Source: an uncultured Actinomycetes bacterium
GTDB taxonomy: Bacteria > Actinomycetota > Acidimicrobiia > Acidimicrobiales > Microtrichaceae
NCBI GenBank assembly: GCA_903852755.1
Contig: CAINRS010000043.1
Span: 1 to 64,000, forward strand
Reading direction: 5' to 3'
Length of the DNA stretch: 64,000 bases
In this document: positions 34,555 through 42,825 of the stretch, in pieces
Position numbering within the stretch: the first letter of the stretch is position 1
Layout: every line of letters starts with the position of its first letter
Notes under the pieces: model-generated
Databases searched by the model: none
Seen by the model: the letters and a program-made list of their open reading frames with translations, nothing else
Told to the model about the DNA's origin: nothing
Position numbers and translations under genes: made by a program

Positions 34555-35304
34555 GTGACGATCAACGAGCGAGGACCCGACGGCGACCGGTCGTACGCAG
34601 CGGTCGCGGACCGGTTCTCGATGCCGCTCGACGAGGCGATGATGACCCAGCGGGCCGTGCGCAGGGTCCTGCCCGACCCGGTCGACCCCGACATCGTGCT
34701 CCGCTGCATCGAGTTCGCGCTCCGGGCGCCGACGGGCTCCAACGGCCAGAACTGGGAGTTCGTCGTGGTCGAGGACCGTGAGGTGCTCGCGGCGTTCGCC
34801 CGTCGGTACCGTTCTGCGTGGAGGATCTACGGCGGCATCGGCGAGCGGGTGACCGCCGGCGATCCGGCGATGTCGAAGGTGCTCCGGGCCGTCGAGTGGC
34901 AGGTGGACCACTTCACCGAGATCCCGGTGGTGGTGGTCCCGTGCCTCCGTGGGGCGACCCGGTTCGCTCCGTTCCCGACGCTCGCCCAGACGAGCCACTA
35001 CGGCTCGATCTACCCGAGCGTGCAGAACCTGCTGCTCGCGGCGCGGTCGGTCGGTCTGGGCGCCTCGCTGATCACGTTGCCCCTGTGGAGCGTCACGATG
35101 GCCCGACGGACCCTGGGCCTGCCGCTGAACGTCCAGCCGATCTGCATGGTGCCACTGGGCTGGCCGCGTGGCCGGTACGGACCGACGACACGCCGTCCCG
35201 TCGGCGACGTCGTGCACCGCGACCGCTGGGGCGAGCAGCCCTGGCGGGGGTGGGAGCCACCGGGTGCCGACGGTGCCGGAGCGTCGGAGTCGCCGGCGAC
35301 CTGA
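34555..35304 (+). CDS. nitroreductase family flavoprotein
   Basis: A 249-residue FMN-dependent NAD(P)H oxidoreductase. The family N-terminus MTQRAVRRVLPDPVDPDIVLRC and the FMN-binding RAPTGSNGQNWEFVVV are followed by SIYPSVQNLLLAARSVGLGASLITLP. The GTG at 34555 is preferred: GGAGG lies 7 nt upstream. An in-frame GTG at 34501 lies inside the upstream hairpin. Substrate unknown. Confidence 0.85.
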   Translation: MTINERGPDGDRSYAAVADRFSMPLDEAMMTQRAVRRVLPDPVDPDIVLRCIEFALRAPTGSNGQNWEFVVVEDREVLAAFARRYRSAWRIYGGIGERVTAGDPAMSKVLRAVEWQVDHFTEIPVVVVPCLRGATRFAPFPTLAQTSHYGSIYPSVQNLLLAARSVGLGASLITLPLWSVTMARRTLGLPLNVQPICMVPLGWPRGRYGPTTRRPVGDVVHRDRWGEQPWRGWEPPGADGAGASESPAT

Positions 35305-35346
35305 TCGGGCTGCCCGGGTCGACACCGGACGGTCGTATCCGGGCAA

Positions 35347-35352
35347 TAGGGT
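35347..35352 (+). promoter_or_regulatory. -10 element TAGGGT, lipoprotein gene
   Basis: TAGGGT-TGCGGC-ATG, 6-nt gap, leaderless. Confidence 0.6.
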
Positions 35353-35358
35353 TGCGGC

Positions 35359-35934
35359 ATGTTCCGCACCGCCCCCAGGCTCCGACTGCTCCCGGTCGTG
35401 CTCGCCGTGCTCGCCGCAGCGGCGCTCGTCACCTCGTGTGGTGACGAGCAGTCCTCGTCCACGACCGCCGTGGCGGCGACCGGTGGCTCGCAGGACGCCG
35501 ACGAGGCTCCCGCGTCCACGACCCCGTCGACGGCCGGGTCGTCCGGCTCCTCGGGCTCGACCGCGGGCTCCGGCGCGGGGTCCGGTTCGGTCGATCCTCC
35601 GACGACCACTGCCGGCTCCGACGGGCCGGTCGGTGCGGCCGAGCAGGCCGTCGACGAGGCCTTCGGCGCAGCGCCGTGGGCGGGAGCGATCACCGGGGTG
35701 TCGATCTCGCCGGGTGAGGAGCTGATCGTGTCGATCTCGACCGGCGACGAGACCCTCCCGGCGCTCGAGGTGTGCGAGGCCGCCCGGGGGGCGCTCGCCG
35801 GGGTCGACGGTGGTGCGTCGGCCACGATCAACGTGTGGTTCGCCCCGGACCTCTCTGCCGACGGGGGTGACGAGCGGGTGCTCGCCACATCGCTCGGTGG
35901 CGTCGAGTGCGAGCTCGTCCGACCGGCCGAGTGA
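35359..35934 (+). CDS. hypothetical lipoprotein (191 aa)
   Basis: A signal peptide with lipobox ALVTSC (Cys about 29) is followed by a Ser/Thr/Gly-rich linker to about residue 90. A compact C-terminal domain of about 100 residues with two cysteines follows (LEVCEAARGAL and GGVECELV), which may form a disulfide. No known family is recognised. Probably anchored on the outer face of the membrane. Confidence 0.65.
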   Translation: MFRTAPRLRLLPVVLAVLAAAALVTSCGDEQSSSTTAVAATGGSQDADEAPASTTPSTAGSSGSSGSTAGSGAGSGSVDPPTTTAGSDGPVGAAEQAVDEAFGAAPWAGAITGVSISPGEELIVSISTGDETLPALEVCEAARGALAGVDGGASATINVWFAPDLSADGGDERVLATSLGGVECELVRPAE

Positions 35935-35996
35935 TCGGTCCTCGCAAGGGTCACCCGGGACTCAGGTCGGTCCGGTCGTCGCCCGATCACAACGGG

Positions 35997-36764
35997 GTGG
36001 ACAGCTCGACAGGTCCCGGTGCACCGGGTGGGGTTCGGGGTTCCCGGACCGTTCGACGCAGCGGGTCGGTCCTCGCGATGGTCGGGCTCGCACTCGTCGT
36101 GGCGACCGGTTGCCTCCGGGTGCCGCTGCCCGGGCCGCCGCCCGGTCCGCAGCCGGACCGGATCGCCGTCTACGGGGACTCGCTCCTGCACTCGGCAGGC
36201 CCCCGGTGGCGCTGGATCATCGCGTCGTCGCTGCCCGACTGGGGCACCGTCGACCGGACCGAGTGGGGGACGGCGCCGTGTGACCACCTCGAGCAGATGG
36301 AGGCCGACGCCCGGTCCCGCTGGAACATCAGGGTGGTGGTGCTCGCCTACTTCGGCAACCAGGCGACACCGTGCACGCAGGGCCACGACGTCGAGACCCT
36401 GTACCGAGCCGACCTGCTCGCTGCGGTCGAGCTGTGGCGGACGCAGGGTGTCCGGGTCGTCCTGGCCGTTCCACCCGGCCGGGTCGACGACGAGCCCCTC
36501 AGCCCCGGGGCCCGGGCGGCGCTCGACGTCGCCGAGCAGGGTGGAGTCGAACTCGTCGACCTGACCGGGACGTTCGTGGACCCGACGACCGGCCGGTACG
36601 CCCGCGAGCTCGACGGTGAGGTCGTGCGGGCCGACGACGGCGTCCACCTGTGCGAACCGGGACCGCCCGACCCGCTCGTCTGTCCGGCGGATGCTCCCGG
36701 GGTGGTCCTGTTCGCCGATCCCGTCGTCGATGCTGCCGTCGGACAGGCCCGTCTGGTCAAGTGA
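35997..36764 (+). CDS. SGNH/GDSL-type hydrolase, putative lipoprotein
   Basis: The catalytic block I Ser is in AVYGDSLLHSAG, and the C-terminal Asp-x-x-His is in DDGVHLC. Between them FGNQATPC corresponds to block III (Gly-x-Asn). Esterase or O-deacetylase activity is likely. The N-terminus RRSGSVLAMVGLALVVATGC has a signal helix and lipobox. The start is uncertain: GTG at 35997 (255 aa) avoids overlap with the previous gene; the open frame extends to 35907. Confidence 0.7.
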   Translation: MDSSTGPGAPGGVRGSRTVRRSGSVLAMVGLALVVATGCLRVPLPGPPPGPQPDRIAVYGDSLLHSAGPRWRWIIASSLPDWGTVDRTEWGTAPCDHLEQMEADARSRWNIRVVVLAYFGNQATPCTQGHDVETLYRADLLAAVELWRTQGVRVVLAVPPGRVDDEPLSPGARAALDVAEQGGVELVDLTGTFVDPTTGRYARELDGEVVRADDGVHLCEPGPPDPLVCPADAPGVVLFADPVVDAAVGQARLVK

Positions 36765-36791
36765 CCGTCGGCCCCGGTGCGGCGACCGGGT

Positions 36792-38090
36792 TCAGCCCCC
36801 TGCGCCGGTGGTCTGGGGTGCACCGGTCGATTCGGGTGCACCGGTCGTGGCCGTGACGACCAGGTCCTCGGTGTACTCGACGGGGACGTCCCACGCCTCG
36901 ACGACCCCCGGCCCGAGTCCGGCCCCGGACTCGTCGAGTCCGAGCCCGGCCCGCAGCTCGGCGACGGTGAAGCTCTGCGTGATCGCCCAACCCACCTGGG
37001 TGTCGATCGCCTCCGGCTGGCAGCCGTCGACGGCACCGGCGGCCAGGCCCTCGGGCAGGTCGAACCCGATCGACTGGGCCAGTCCGATCAGGTCGCTGCC
37101 CGATCGCACCGCCAGGCAGACATCGGTGAAGGAGTTGTGGCCTGCACCGTCGATGACCACGAGCCGCTTCGGTGGCGCCATCCCGGCGTAGGTGGCGCGC
37201 ACCTCCTCGACGGGGACGAGGACGTCGACGAGTGCAGCGATGTTCATGGACGGCTTCTCGGGTGCCGGGATGTCGGCCCGCCCTGCGGCCGCCCAGCCGA
37301 CCGCCACGTCGACCTGCGGTTCGCTGAGCGCCGTCAGCACGGCCCGACCACCGGCCGAGTGACCGACCGCCCCGACCCGTTCGGTGTCGGTCAGTCCGGC
37401 GAGCACCCCACCGGCGGAACCCACCAGGTCGATCGTGTCGAGCAGGACCTCGACGTCCCGCTCCGGTGCCCGCGTGACCTGACCGGTGACGAGCGCCGCC
37501 CGACCCCGCTCGATGTGATCCGGTGCCGCCACGACGAAACCCCACGACGCGATCCCCCGCAACAGCGCCGAGGCGTCGAGCCGGAACGAACCGAACCCGT
37601 GGGAGAACAGCACGAGCGGGAACGGACCGTCGGTCGACGCCGGCACGTCGCGGAACGTGTCGGCCATGGTGACCGTGAGGATGTCCGGCGAGGTGCCCGC
37701 TGGCAGGAGGCCCGGGGCCAGCGCCGCCAGGTTGTCGGGCAGCGCGTCGAGCTGGCTGTAGGTGGCCACGGGCGTGCCGGCCGGGACGGCCGTGGCCGGG
37801 TACCAGACCTCGACCTGACGGTCGGGGAGCGACAGGGAGGTCACGCCGACGGCGAAGGGGCCCGGCTGGGCGAAGGCCGGGTCGTCCGGCCCACCCGGAG
37901 CTGGGGGCACCGAGGCCGGGAGGGTCGTCGTGGTCTCGTCGGTCACAGCCGTGGACTCCCCGGACTCCGACGACGAACACGATGCAGCGAGGACGGCCAG
38001 GGCACAGGCCGCGATGACGACCGGGCGGAGGAGCCGGGGGAAGCGGGACGGAACGGCGGGGGACTCCGGAGGAGTCGGCGTGCGGTGCAT
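36792..38090 (-). CDS. alpha/beta hydrolase lipoprotein (chlorophyllase/PAF-acetylhydrolase-like)
   Basis: The nucleophile elbow GHSAGGRA and the oxyanion region LVLFSHGFGSFR are typical of the dienelactone-hydrolase/PAF-AH group; a probable catalytic His is in GAGHNSFTD. A signal peptide and lipobox VLAASC place it on the cell surface. The ATG at 38090 is chosen (432 aa); CAGACT 6 nt upstream is a near -10 box. An open frame extends to 38171 but would bring a non-signal N-terminus. Confidence 0.8.
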   Translation of the reverse strand: MHRTPTPPESPAVPSRFPRLLRPVVIAACALAVLAASCSSSESGESTAVTDETTTTLPASVPPAPGGPDDPAFAQPGPFAVGVTSLSLPDRQVEVWYPATAVPAGTPVATYSQLDALPDNLAALAPGLLPAGTSPDILTVTMADTFRDVPASTDGPFPLVLFSHGFGSFRLDASALLRGIASWGFVVAAPDHIERGRAALVTGQVTRAPERDVEVLLDTIDLVGSAGGVLAGLTDTERVGAVGHSAGGRAVLTALSEPQVDVAVGWAAAGRADIPAPEKPSMNIAALVDVLVPVEEVRATYAGMAPPKRLVVIDGAGHNSFTDVCLAVRSGSDLIGLAQSIGFDLPEGLAAGAVDGCQPEAIDTQVGWAITQSFTVAELRAGLGLDESGAGLGPGVVEAWDVPVEYTEDLVVTATTGAPESTGAPQTTGAGG

Positions 38091-38172
38091 CCGGTCAGTC
38101 TGGTGCACGAACGGGCCCGCCGACCCGCTGTCCGGGTGTGCGAGGATCGGCGGCGGTGGGGCGTCGACCACC

Positions 38173-38245
38173 GGGCCTCTAGCTCAACTGGCAGAGCAGC
38201 GGACTTTTAATCCGTCGGTTCAGGGTTCGAGCCCCTGGGGGCCCA
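38173..38245 (+). tRNA. tRNA-Lys (TTT)
   Basis: Acceptor GGGCCTC pairs with GGGGCCC (one G-U); the D-arm is GCTCAACTGGCAGAGC; the anticodon stem GCGGA/TCCGT encloses CTTTTAA, anticodon TTT; the T-arm is CAGGG-TTCGAGC-CCCTG; discriminator A. CCA is not encoded. Confidence 0.95.
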
Positions 38246-38252
38246 CGCGGAT

Positions 38253-38271
38253 CACCGGTCGGGGACCGGTG
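38253..38271 (+). terminator. hairpin between tRNA-Lys and its partial copy
   Basis: CACCGGTC-GGG-GACCGGTG is a perfect 8-bp stem with a 3-nt loop beginning 8 nt after the tRNA-Lys 3' end, followed by AGCGGACTTTT. It could act as the tRNA-Lys terminator, using the T-run of the copied anticodon loop. Confidence 0.45.
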
Positions 38272-38272
38272 A

Positions 38273-38319
38273 GCGGACTTTTCATCCGTCGGTTCAGGGT
38301 TCGAGCCCCTGGGGGCCCA
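38273..38319 (+). pseudogene. partial tRNA-Lys copy (3' 47 nt)
   Basis: Identical to tRNA-Lys positions 38199-38245 in 46 of 47 bases, offset by 74 nt. It covers the anticodon arm, variable loop, T-arm and 3' acceptor strand. The single change is A to C at position 37, 3' of the anticodon. The 5' acceptor strand and D-arm are absent, replaced by a hairpin, so no cloverleaf forms. Confidence 0.85.
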
Positions 38320-38358
38320 CTTCCAGCCCCTGCCCCCTCGCTCGGGGACACCGGTCGC

Positions 38359-38364
38359 TAGGCT
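38359..38364 (+). promoter_or_regulatory. candidate -10 element TAGGCT, M23 peptidase gene
   Basis: TAGGCT lies 87 nt before the GTG at 38452. Transcription from here would have a leader of about 80 nt with GAGGGGG near the start codon. Confidence 0.35.
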
Positions 38365-38451
38365 GCGTGTGCGTCGAGCCGCCGGTTCCCCGACCCCGGT
38401 GGTGACGTTCCGGAGCGGTGCGGCCGCTCACGCCGATCCGAGGGGGCCAGC

Positions 38452-39438
38452 GTGACCAACACCAGTGACGACCGGGTAGTTGAACCCGTCGAGTCCACGA
38501 TCGACACCGACCTCGGGACCCGGTTCGGTGAGACCTCGCTCCGCCGAACCCGGCGGAGCCGTCGCCTCGGCGTGCTCGCGGCGCTCGCCGCCGGGGTGCT
38601 CCTGCTCGCCGCCTGCGACAAGCCCCCGTACCAGATGGTCTTCCCGGTCGCCGGGACGAGTCGTTTCAGCGACACCTTCGGAGCGCCGCGCGGGCCGAAC
38701 TTCACCCACCAGGGCGAGGACATCTTCGGCGCCAAGGGCCAGCCGCTGGTCGCCGTGACCGACGGGACGATCACCCACATGCGTTGGGGGACGGGCAGCC
38801 GTTCCGGCAACCTGCTCCAGCTGACCGATGACAGCGGCTGGTTCTACTACTACATCCATCTGAACAACGACTCCCCGGGTACCGACGACGGGGTCAACCG
38901 GTACGACCAGGCGTTCGCCGACGGCATCACGATCGGACAGCGCGTCAAGGCCGGGGAGATCATCGGCTACCTCGGTGACGCCGGCGACGCGGAGAACACC
39001 GCACCCCACCTGCACTTCGAGGTCCACAAGCCGGGTACCGGTGCGATCAACCCCAACCCGGCCCTGCTCGAGGCCCGCCGTTTCGTCCGGACCGACGAGC
39101 AACGGACCACCGACAGCCCGACCGGTACCGCCGAGGTCTTCGCCTTCAACGCCGACGGCTCCGTGCTCATCACGGGATTCGCCTTCGACGCCGTCCGCAA
39201 CGACCCCGTGCGCGTCAGCGCGTACGTCGCCGGGAACCTGATCGCCACCACGACGGCCAACGGGGACCGTGCCGACCTCGCCCCGAGGGGTCGGGGCACT
39301 CGTCGCGGGTTCGTGTTCCCGTCGGTGGGTGCGCGCGGTGGGGGACCCGTCCCCAAGGGGGCGGAGATCTGCGTGGTGGCGCACAGCATCGGCGGTGGCG
39401 GGTCGGCCCGGATCGGCTGCTCGACCGCGCCGAAGTGA
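38452..39438 (+). CDS. M23 family metallopeptidase, lipoprotein
   Basis: A LytM-type endopeptidase or peptidase-like protein acting on peptidoglycan. Zinc ligands are His and Asp in THQGEDIF and His in HLHFEVH. The N-terminal signal LAALAAGVLLLAAC has a lipobox (Cys about 57). A C-terminal domain of about 120 residues after the peptidase is probably a beta-sandwich (FNADGSVLITGFAFD). The long 40-residue cytoplasmic N-terminus before the signal helix is unusual. GTG start with GAGGGGG upstream. Confidence 0.85.
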   Translation: MTNTSDDRVVEPVESTIDTDLGTRFGETSLRRTRRSRRLGVLAALAAGVLLLAACDKPPYQMVFPVAGTSRFSDTFGAPRGPNFTHQGEDIFGAKGQPLVAVTDGTITHMRWGTGSRSGNLLQLTDDSGWFYYYIHLNNDSPGTDDGVNRYDQAFADGITIGQRVKAGEIIGYLGDAGDAENTAPHLHFEVHKPGTGAINPNPALLEARRFVRTDEQRTTDSPTGTAEVFAFNADGSVLITGFAFDAVRNDPVRVSAYVAGNLIATTTANGDRADLAPRGRGTRRGFVFPSVGARGGGPVPKGAEICVVAHSIGGGGSARIGCSTAPK

Positions 39439-39460
39439 TCCCCGCCGAGTTGCGGACCCG

Positions 39461-40948
39461 GTGACGAACGGACCCGATCCGAGCACCCCGGTCCTGGTCG
39501 GGGTCGGCCTCGGGCACCGGCCGCCGGACGGCGCAGCGGGAGCCACGCCGCTCGAGCTGATGGCCGAGGCGGCGCACGCCGCCGTCACGGACACGGGTGC
39601 ACCCGGGATCCTGGGGCGGATCGACACGGTCGCGGTCACGGTCGGGAACTGGGAACTGCCTGATCCCGGCCGGGAACTGGCGCACCGGATCGGGGCCGGT
39701 GAGGTGCGGAGCATCAGGGCCGACGTGGGAGTGCTCCAGCAGGCACCGGTCAGCGAGGCGCTCGCCAGGGTGCGAACCGGCCGGGCCGACGTCGTGCTGG
39801 TCGCCGGGGGCGAGGCGATGGCCAGCCACCTCGCCGCGGTCCGAACCGGGGCCGAGCCGCCCGCCGACGTGCCGGTCCTCCCCGAGTCGGTGCCCGACGA
39901 GCACTGGCAGCACGACGACTCGGTCTCGGGCGAACTGGTCGCCGCATCCGAGATCACCGCCGGCTTCTGGGCGCCGGTGGAGCAGTACGCGTGCATCGAG
40001 ACCGCCCGAGCGGCCCAGAACGGTTGGACCCGACGTGAGCTCCTCGACGACATCGGGGCGCTCTGGTCCGACCTCGACCTGGTCGCAGCCACCAACCCGC
40101 ACGCCGACTTCGCCGGTCCGAGGTCGGCGGAGTTCCTGACCACGCCGTCGCCGTTGAACCGACCGCTCGCATCCCCGTACACGAAGTGGCTGGTCTCGCA
40201 GTGGAGCGTCGACCAGGCGGCGGCGCTCCTCGTGTGCTCGGCGGGCACTGCTGCCGAACTCGGCATCAGTCGGGACCGCTGGTTGTTCAGCCGCGTCGCC
40301 CTGCAGTCGACCGGGGCGGTGCCGGTGACGCGCCGCGCCCGGATCGACCGCTGGCCCGCCATGGGGGTGCTCGGCCGGGCCGCCGAACAGCACCTTGGTC
40401 GGCCGCTCGCCGAGGTCGAGCACGTCGAGTGCTACAGCTGCTTCCCGGTGGCCGTCAGGGTGCAGCAGCTCGAACTGGGACTGGACCACGGTCGCGTCCC
40501 GACCGTGACGGGCGGCATGACCTTCGCCGGCGGACCGTTCAACAACGCCACCTACCAGTCGACGGTGGCACTGGCCGGGTTGCTCCGCACCGATCCGGCA
40601 GCGACCGGACTGCTGACCACCGTGTCGGGTCTGCTCACCAAGCCGGCCCTGATGGTGTGGAGCGCCACGCCGGGACCGCACGAGGTGGTCGCCGACCTGG
40701 CACCGGAGGCCGCAGCGGCGACTGCGACGGTCCCGTCGCACGCCGACCGGCACGGCCGGGGAACGGTCGTCACGGCCACGGCGACCTACGAGGGGCTCGA
40801 CCCGGTCCGGGCCTTCGTGGTCGCCGACCTGCCCGACGGTGACCGGTGGATCGGCGGCACCGAGGACCTGTCACTGGTCGCCGCCACCGTCGAGGGCGTC
40901 GTCGTCGGCACCGAGGTGGTGCTCGAGGGTGGGACCTGCCGGTCCTGA
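39461..40948 (+). CDS. thiolase-like protein (acetyl-CoA acetyltransferase family)
   Basis: A 495-residue thiolase-superfamily protein. It has repeated thiolase half-folds, DVVLVAGGEAM in the first and the second active-site region GGMTFAGGPFNNATYQ. VECYSCFPVAVRVQ probably replaces the usual CSxFP-type loop. A C-terminal extension of about 100 residues is beta-rich, as in actinobacterial thiolases with an additional C-terminal domain. The usual N-terminal nucleophile motif CxS is not evident, so condensing activity is uncertain. GTG start at 39461. Confidence 0.75.
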   Translation: MTNGPDPSTPVLVGVGLGHRPPDGAAGATPLELMAEAAHAAVTDTGAPGILGRIDTVAVTVGNWELPDPGRELAHRIGAGEVRSIRADVGVLQQAPVSEALARVRTGRADVVLVAGGEAMASHLAAVRTGAEPPADVPVLPESVPDEHWQHDDSVSGELVAASEITAGFWAPVEQYACIETARAAQNGWTRRELLDDIGALWSDLDLVAATNPHADFAGPRSAEFLTTPSPLNRPLASPYTKWLVSQWSVDQAAALLVCSAGTAAELGISRDRWLFSRVALQSTGAVPVTRRARIDRWPAMGVLGRAAEQHLGRPLAEVEHVECYSCFPVAVRVQQLELGLDHGRVPTVTGGMTFAGGPFNNATYQSTVALAGLLRTDPAATGLLTTVSGLLTKPALMVWSATPGPHEVVADLAPEAAAATATVPSHADRHGRGTVVTATATYEGLDPVRAFVVADLPDGDRWIGGTEDLSLVAATVEGVVVGTEVVLEGGTCRS

Positions 40949-40960
40949 GGCCCGGGTCGG

Positions 40961-41036
40961 CTCCGGGGGGTCAGCTCCCGGGGGTCAGCTCCCGGGGGTC
41001 AGCTCCCGGGGGTCAGCTCCCGGGGGTCAGCTCCGG
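40961..41036. repeat. 14-bp tandem repeat, about five copies
   Basis: TCAGCT recurs at 40971, 40985, 40999, 41013 and 41027, each within a unit CGGGGGTCAGCTCC. The array lies between two convergent genes. Its last unit contains the TGA stop of the minus-strand DUF3039 gene; each of the other units carries a TGA on that strand, in successive frames because 14 is not a multiple of 3. Confidence 0.9.
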
Positions 41037-41395
41037 GGCGTCTCGTCCAGACCGTCGTTGAACTCGCGGTACATCCGGTAGACCTCGAGGCACGGTTCGC
41101 ACACGGGCAGCCGCATCGGGTCCCGGGAGGGCACCCACACGTGACCGCACAGCGCCTCGACGGGGGTGCCGTTGATGCGGGCCTCGAGGATCTTCGCCGC
41201 AGCGTCCTCACCGGGCTTGGTCCGGACGATGTGGGCGACCGGGCCGTCCTCGGTGGAGTGGTCCTCGTCGGTCCGCCGTTCGATGGTCGTGATCCCGCCC
41301 GGGGTTGGTGCCGGGTCGGTCGGCCGGTCGCTCGAGGCGTGAGGTGCTGCGCGCATCCGGCCCATGTTCGCACGCTCGGGTGACGGTCGGCCCAT
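41027..41395 (-). CDS. DUF3039 family zinc-ribbon-like protein
   Basis: The conserved C-terminal part (AAKILEARINGTPVEALCGH, then VWVPSRD and LPVCEPCLEVYRMY) has three cysteines and a His in a zinc-binding arrangement. This family is actinobacterial, of unknown function. The ATG at 41395 overlaps the stop of the upstream gene (TGATG), giving 122 aa; ATGs at 41365 and 41356 are alternatives. The first 50 residues are variable. Confidence 0.7.
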   Translation of the reverse strand: MGRPSPERANMGRMRAAPHASSDRPTDPAPTPGGITTIERRTDEDHSTEDGPVAHIVRTKPGEDAAAKILEARINGTPVEALCGHVWVPSRDPMRLPVCEPCLEVYRMYREFNDGLDETPRS

Positions 41396-41805
41396 CACGC
41401 ACCGGGGTCCGGGGGCCCGCTCGGTACCAGCTCGATGACGGTGCCCCCCGGACCGGCCCTGCGCCCGACCTCGCGCAGGCCCGAACGGTCCAGGGCGTCC
41501 CGGAGGAGCAGGTCGACGACCGTCCGGTCCACGGGCTGCCCGTCGACGGTGCAGTCGTCCGGGAGCTCCACCTCGCCCCCTGTACCGCGGAGCCCCGCGA
41601 TCCGGGCGACCACCGCCTCGAGTCCGCTCGGGTCCGGCGCGGCTGGCACCGCGGCCGGGGGCGCGCCGATCCCGGCCGCTGCCCTGGCGGCGCGCACCTG
41701 ACGGAGCTTGAACACCCCGTAGGGCAGGACGATCACCGCGGCGACGAGCAGTGAACGGACCAACGTACCTGCGTCGATGTCGGCGAGGAGCTGGGCGGGT
41801 GGCAT
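41395..41805 (-). CDS. hypothetical membrane-anchored protein (136 aa)
   Basis: One N-terminal transmembrane helix (about residues 16-34: LVRSLLVAAVIVLPYGVFKL) is followed by a positively charged stretch and a soluble domain of about 75 residues (DDCTVDGQPVDRTVVDLLLRDAL). No family recognised. Coupled to the downstream DUF3039 gene. Confidence 0.6.
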   Translation of the reverse strand: MPPAQLLADIDAGTLVRSLLVAAVIVLPYGVFKLRQVRAARAAAGIGAPPAAVPAAPDPSGLEAVVARIAGLRGTGGEVELPDDCTVDGQPVDRTVVDLLLRDALDRSGLREVGRRAGPGGTVIELVPSGPPDPGA

Positions 41806-41830
41806 GGCCGAGGGGGAGCGTACCGGCAGC

Positions 41831-41836
41831 TACGGT
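41831..41836 (+). promoter_or_regulatory. -10 element TACGGT, 99-aa gene
   Basis: TACGGT ends 8 nt before the GTG at 41845. Confidence 0.5.
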
Positions 41837-41844
41837 CCTCTCCC

Positions 41845-42144
41845 GTGTCGATGGACGATCCGCAGCCTCCCGCCGGGCTGGAGCAGGGAGCAGGAACTGA
41901 ACCGGAACCGGAGCCGGAGCCGGAGCAGGTGACCGTCGGTGCGGTCGGTGACCCCGGTGACCTGTCCGAGCTCGAACGCCTCGAGGCCGAGCTCGCCGCC
42001 GTGGAGTCGGCCATGGAGTCGCTCGTGGCCATCGCCGGGGCGTCGGAACTCGGTGACGCAGCAGTGGCGCAGATCCGGGCCGTCGTGAACGACGACCGCT
42101 TCCCGCCGCGCTCGGACGAGCCCGGTCCGGGCGCTGACGGCTAG
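41845..42144 (+). CDS. small acidic helical protein (99 aa)
   Basis: A Pro/Glu-rich N-terminus with a Glu-Pro repeat (about residues 19-28) is followed by an amphipathic helical segment (LSELERLEAELAAVESAMESL, about 40-60) and a short acidic tail. No family recognised. A structural or regulatory partner role is conceivable. It converges with the phosphatase gene, overlapping by 4 nt. Confidence 0.6.
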   Translation: MSMDDPQPPAGLEQGAGTEPEPEPEPEQVTVGAVGDPGDLSELERLEAELAAVESAMESLVAIAGASELGDAAVAQIRAVVNDDRFPPRSDEPGPGADG

Positions 42145-42725
42145 AGGCTGTCGGGCACCGTCTCGTCGGTGAGCAGGTGGACCCGCTCGCCGAGCTGCCA
42201 GCCTGCGGTGCTGCGCACGAACCAGCGTCCGCCCAGGTTGGCGATGCGTTCCCGGGGCGCGCCGAGTGCACCCTCGGCGGCGAAGATCACCCCGGCGTGG
42301 GCGATCGCGAGCACGTACCCCGACGGATGGTCGCGGTGGGACGCCTCGAGTGCGGCGAGCACCCGGTCCCGGACCTGCTCGTCGGGTTCCCAGCCGTCCG
42401 GTCGGCGACCCGCTTCGAGCGCACCCGGGTCGAGCTCCTCGATCTCGGCCCGGGTCAGCCCCTGCCAGGCCCCGGCGTGGCGCTCGAGCAGGCCCGGCGA
42501 CACGACCACCGGTCCGATCCCAAGTTCCTCGGCGATGATCGTCGCCGTGGTCCGGGCCCGGTCCAGTGGTGAGCAGATGATGGCGTCGAGCGCGCCGACC
42601 GCCCTGGCGGCCTGGAGCGCCTGGGCCCGGCCGCGGTCGGTCAGCGGCGGATCCTCCTGGCCCTGCCAGCGGCCGGCGGCGTTCCACTCGGACTCGCCGT
42701 GCCGGGCCAGGAGCAGGTGGGTCAC
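42141..42725 (-). CDS. histidine phosphatase family protein (phosphoglycerate mutase-like)
   Basis: A 194-residue branch-2 type histidine phosphatase. Catalytic His is in LLARHGESEWN, with PLTDRGRAQA, CSPLDRARTTA and the second His in LAIAHAGVIFAA. Such proteins dephosphorylate sugars, nucleotides or cofactors. The GTG start is 6 nt after TACGGT. Confidence 0.87.
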   Translation of the reverse strand: MTHLLLARHGESEWNAAGRWQGQEDPPLTDRGRAQALQAARAVGALDAIICSPLDRARTTATIIAEELGIGPVVVSPGLLERHAGAWQGLTRAEIEELDPGALEAGRRPDGWEPDEQVRDRVLAALEASHRDHPSGYVLAIAHAGVIFAAEGALGAPRERIANLGGRWFVRSTAGWQLGERVHLLTDETVPDSL

Positions 42726-42731
42726 GGGCCG

Positions 42732-42737
42732 ACCGTA
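42732..42737 (-). promoter_or_regulatory. -10 element TACGGT, histidine phosphatase
   Basis: Minus-strand TACGGT-CGGCCC-GTG, 6-nt gap, leaderless. Confidence 0.6.
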
Positions 42738-42813
42738 CCGGACCGACGCCTGCCGACCCCTGCCCGGGGTCGCAGGTGGGGCTGCGGCCGGGAGCCGGGC
42801 CGGCCCGGAGCGC

Positions 42814-42819
42814 TAGCCT
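42814..42819 (+). promoter_or_regulatory. -10 element TAGCCT, MoaD-like gene
   Basis: TAGCCT-CTGGCC-ATG, 6-nt gap, leaderless. Confidence 0.6.
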
Positions 42820-42825
42820 CTGGCC

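Noticed and set aside
38246-38319. Second functional tRNA-Lys
   Set aside because: 5' sequence cannot pair with the 3' acceptor strand and contains no D-arm; only the 3' part is tRNA-like.
38199-38319. Integrated mobile element bounded by the tRNA 3' duplication
   Set aside because: Only 27 nt lie between the two copies, with no integrase or cargo; at most a footprint of a lost element.
40961-41036. Possible CRISPR array
   Set aside because: Repeat unit is only 14 bp with no spacers and no cas genes nearby; it is a simple tandem repeat.
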